DNA from: Elgaria multicarinata webbii
Lineage: Eukaryota; Chordata; Lepidosauria; Squamata; Anguidae
Direction: 5' to 3'
NCBI RefSeq assembly: GCF_023053635.1
Contig: NC_086171.1
Span: 49,207,538 to 49,271,537, forward strand
DNA length: 64,000 nt
The stretch's first letter is position 1. Each line of letters opens with the position of its first letter. Made by a program: the position numbers and the translations under genes. Positions 61,787 through 64,000 of this stretch are shown here, piece after piece. Under the pieces are notes generated by a model that did no database searches, had not been told where the DNA came from, and saw nothing but the letters and a program-made list of their open reading frames with translations.

Positions 61787-62880
61787 GGTGGGCGCTGCCT
61801 CTGTTGCCCGCTGTCATGGTGCCTTAACTGTTCTCTACTGCTCCATCCAGTAGTTGCGCCCTTGGCTGAGCAAGAACTCAAGGGGAACACAGAGACTGAG
61901 ATGTGTAATGAGCAATTGTATATACCATGAGATCCTGGTTATTTACTATTTTATCCTTTTCTATATGTTTGTTCTATTTCCAATACACTCTTTTCTATAA
62001 GTTTTTTTTTCTTGTGCACAATTTAAAAAAACACGTATCTTTGTCTCTTACCACCAAAATAAGCTAGTAAGAGGTTTACCGGGGTTTTGTGCTAATATGG
62101 CTTGTGACCTAATAGTTATTATATGTTGGCATTGGAAACATACAGACCAACATTCTATCAATTAAAATATGCTGGCCCACTGATTTTTTTTCTTTATTAG
62201 ATGAAAGCAAGCATCAGATGCTTTTAAAAAAAATAATTTTAAAGTATGCAGTTAACTTTGAAGTGGCAACCTTTAAGATGAATTGCCCATTCTACTGAGC
62301 AGGATTTCTTCATACAGTGGAGCATGGCGTTTTCAAGAATGGTACAGAGAGTAATTGTGACTCTTCTGTCTTCAGTTTTTGTATAGAGCAAGCCTGGCTT
62401 TTAATTTTATTACCTGGTTGGTGCCATCCCTTTCTTTTTGGTATTCATCTACAAAAAACAAATTGGTTTAGCCTGCTAAAGACATGATGAAATTGCTCCT
62501 TAAGAATGGCCTTGATTTGTGGTCTTGTTCTTTTTATGGATGCACATGCTGCCTGCTTGCCTTTTGACAGTGCACCAGCAGGTTTATTTTATCACATTTT
62601 AGTCTTTAGATGTTTTCTAACAGTTAATAATGGGCTTACTCTGGTATTATGTAAAAATGTATTTATACTAAGTTTGTATGGTTTGCTGGGTCAAACATTC
62701 AAGATTTTCATGGTAAAAGCTACTCTCTTTAATTTCCAATTAAACTGAAATGGCTAGATATATTTATTAAGTAATGGAGTTTGTACTTTTTTATTTTGTG
62801 ACTTCTGAATTTATACTGTATTTGTATAATAGGAATATTCTTAGCTATTCTGGAATAAATGTATAGTTTTGCTTGGAATT
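61787..62880 (+). other. OTUD1: OTUD1 3' UTR
   Basis: AT-rich unique sequence follows the TGA, without recognisable transposons. It has ATTTA-like and T-rich stretches (for example around 61995-62015 and 62220-62240), as expected of a short-lived regulatory mRNA. The end is placed just after the AATAAA at 62854; the cleavage site is inferred. Confidence 0.7.
62854..62859 (+). terminator. OTUD1: Polyadenylation signal of OTUD1
   Basis: AATAAA in GGAATAAATGTATAG, followed 25-45 bp later by a T/GT-rich stretch (TTGTTCTTTTTAGTGTG), the usual downstream element. It is the only canonical hexamer well placed after the stop codon. Confidence 0.7.
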
Positions 62881-63755
62881 ACATTTGTTCTTTTTAGTGT
62901 GACAGAATAACACTCGGAGGGATCAAAACGTGGCCTTTTAAAATTTGGGTTGTTGATTGCCCTCTTCTCTTAGTGAAGCTTGATCCTTCCCTTATCACTA
63001 GGCTTGCTTCTGGGAAGGTTAGGCAGAAAGATCAGGGGCATCTGGTGATGACAAAGTTGGAGGAAGGGGCAGCTGATTGGAGAAGGCTGGTGGATGCTCA
63101 AGTGAGGCTTCTCTTCATGGGGCAGCCTGGTACTGCTTTCTTGATGCAAAAAAGGGGTGGAGGGAGAGAGACCAGAATTAGCGGCTGATTTGTACGGTGA
63201 AGTGTCAGGCTCAAGCCTGCTTGGAAGACACAATATCTAAATAAGACTTGGGAGCTGGCAGCAGTTGTTGCTGCTCCTCACTGAAAAATTCAGAAACACT
63301 CCTTTAACAGATTTTAAGACCAAGGCTATCACTGAACAAGGATTCTGGGCTCTTTTATGAATGTAATGTAGCCCTAGTCAGCCACTGAGAGAAGATTCCT
63401 CTCAGCCCCCCATTTTTCTCTTCCTCTGAGCTGGTTCGTACATCTTTGTGCTTTTCTAATAATATGTAGTGGTAAATGCCAGTTCAGGCTGTGTCTGCAC
63501 CACTGTCCCTTGCTATATTTTGTTTTTATTTTCCTTTGTTCATTTCCTTAGAGTTGCAGTACACAAACAATGATTATGTTGACTTTCTCAGTACAAAAAA
63601 AAAGGTGGAACTGGGGACCATTTCCGAGTGGTAATTAAAGTTTAATATTTGATTATATATAATCAGTTGGTAAGCAACACTTATGACTGGACACGGGCAA
63701 TAGATGCTGTATTGATACCCAATACTACTAATATTGGGCAGATATAAGAATTACC
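62881..63755. other. Downstream of OTUD1, nothing recognised
   Basis: No gene or repeat family recognised. Confidence 0.45.
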
Positions 63756-63759
63756 TAGA

Positions 63760-63990
63760 TTAAAGTAAGGCTCCATTTAGTCTAATATTCTGTGGCCAGC
63801 CCAGATGCCCCTGCAATACAGGAAATGTTCATGATAGCTGTCTCCTGCTTGCCCCCACTACCTAGTAATCGAAGTTTTATTGCTGCCTTGATGGAGGCTG
63901 AATTTAAAAGATTGCAATTAATAGCTGTTCATAACCTTAATTTGCTAAGTCTTTCTTTAAAGCTGTCTGTGCTAGTGGTCATGTCTGTTG
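63760..63990 (+). repeat. AACATAAGAA-type interspersed repeat, very worn
   Basis: GCTCCATTTAGTCTAATATT, TGTGGCCAGCCCAGATGCCC and TTGATGGAGGCTGAATTTAA keep the order of 28455-28700 and 36970-37155. Confidence 0.45.
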
Positions 63991-64000
63991 CATACTGAAA

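Overview
The window looks like nuclear DNA of a squamate reptile, probably a lizard; the species cannot be told. The evidence is split vertebrate genes with GT-AG introns, tRNA-derived SINEs of the Sauria type (about 48.36, 17.88 and 27.11 kb), CR1 3' ends (52.0 and 35.9 kb), L2-like and L1-like LINE tails, and a dense load of short DNA transposons. There is no sign of bacterial genes, operons or CRISPR.

Two host genes are supported. (1) On the minus strand, at least eleven coding exons between 39232 (start codon) and 1367 join into one long charged coiled-coil protein, with intron phases that agree at every junction except the last. Its position head-to-head with OTUD1, and its character, fit C10orf67, an uncharacterised vertebrate gene next to OTUD1 on human 10p12; the 3' end lies beyond base 1. 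(2) On the plus strand, OTUD1 (60491-61786) is an intronless CDS for a deubiquitinase with OTU catalytic residues, a C-terminal ubiquitin-interacting motif and a 3' UTR ending near the AATAAA at 62854. It sits in a CpG-rich region of about 1.9 kb.

Layout: 1-39.2 kb is the C10orf67-like gene, mostly introns packed with transposons. From 39.3 to 59.8 kb is intergenic and repeat-rich: nested hAT elements, a 3.35-kb composite hAT with a perfect 8-bp target duplication (50229-53579), a solo LTR (53966-54477) and several palindromic MITEs. From 59.85 to 62.9 kb is the OTUD1 locus; 62.9-64 kb is downstream sequence with one old repeat fragment.

The two genes are not obviously functionally linked. 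A near-consensus RFX X-box with a nearby CCAAT box about 55 bp upstream of the coiled-coil gene's ATG suggests a cilium- or sperm-flagellum-type programme; this is inference. I found no convincing new multi-gene system. The most interesting points are the X-box, a 15-bp coding minisatellite in exon 10, and several transposon families whose ends and target duplications can be read directly.
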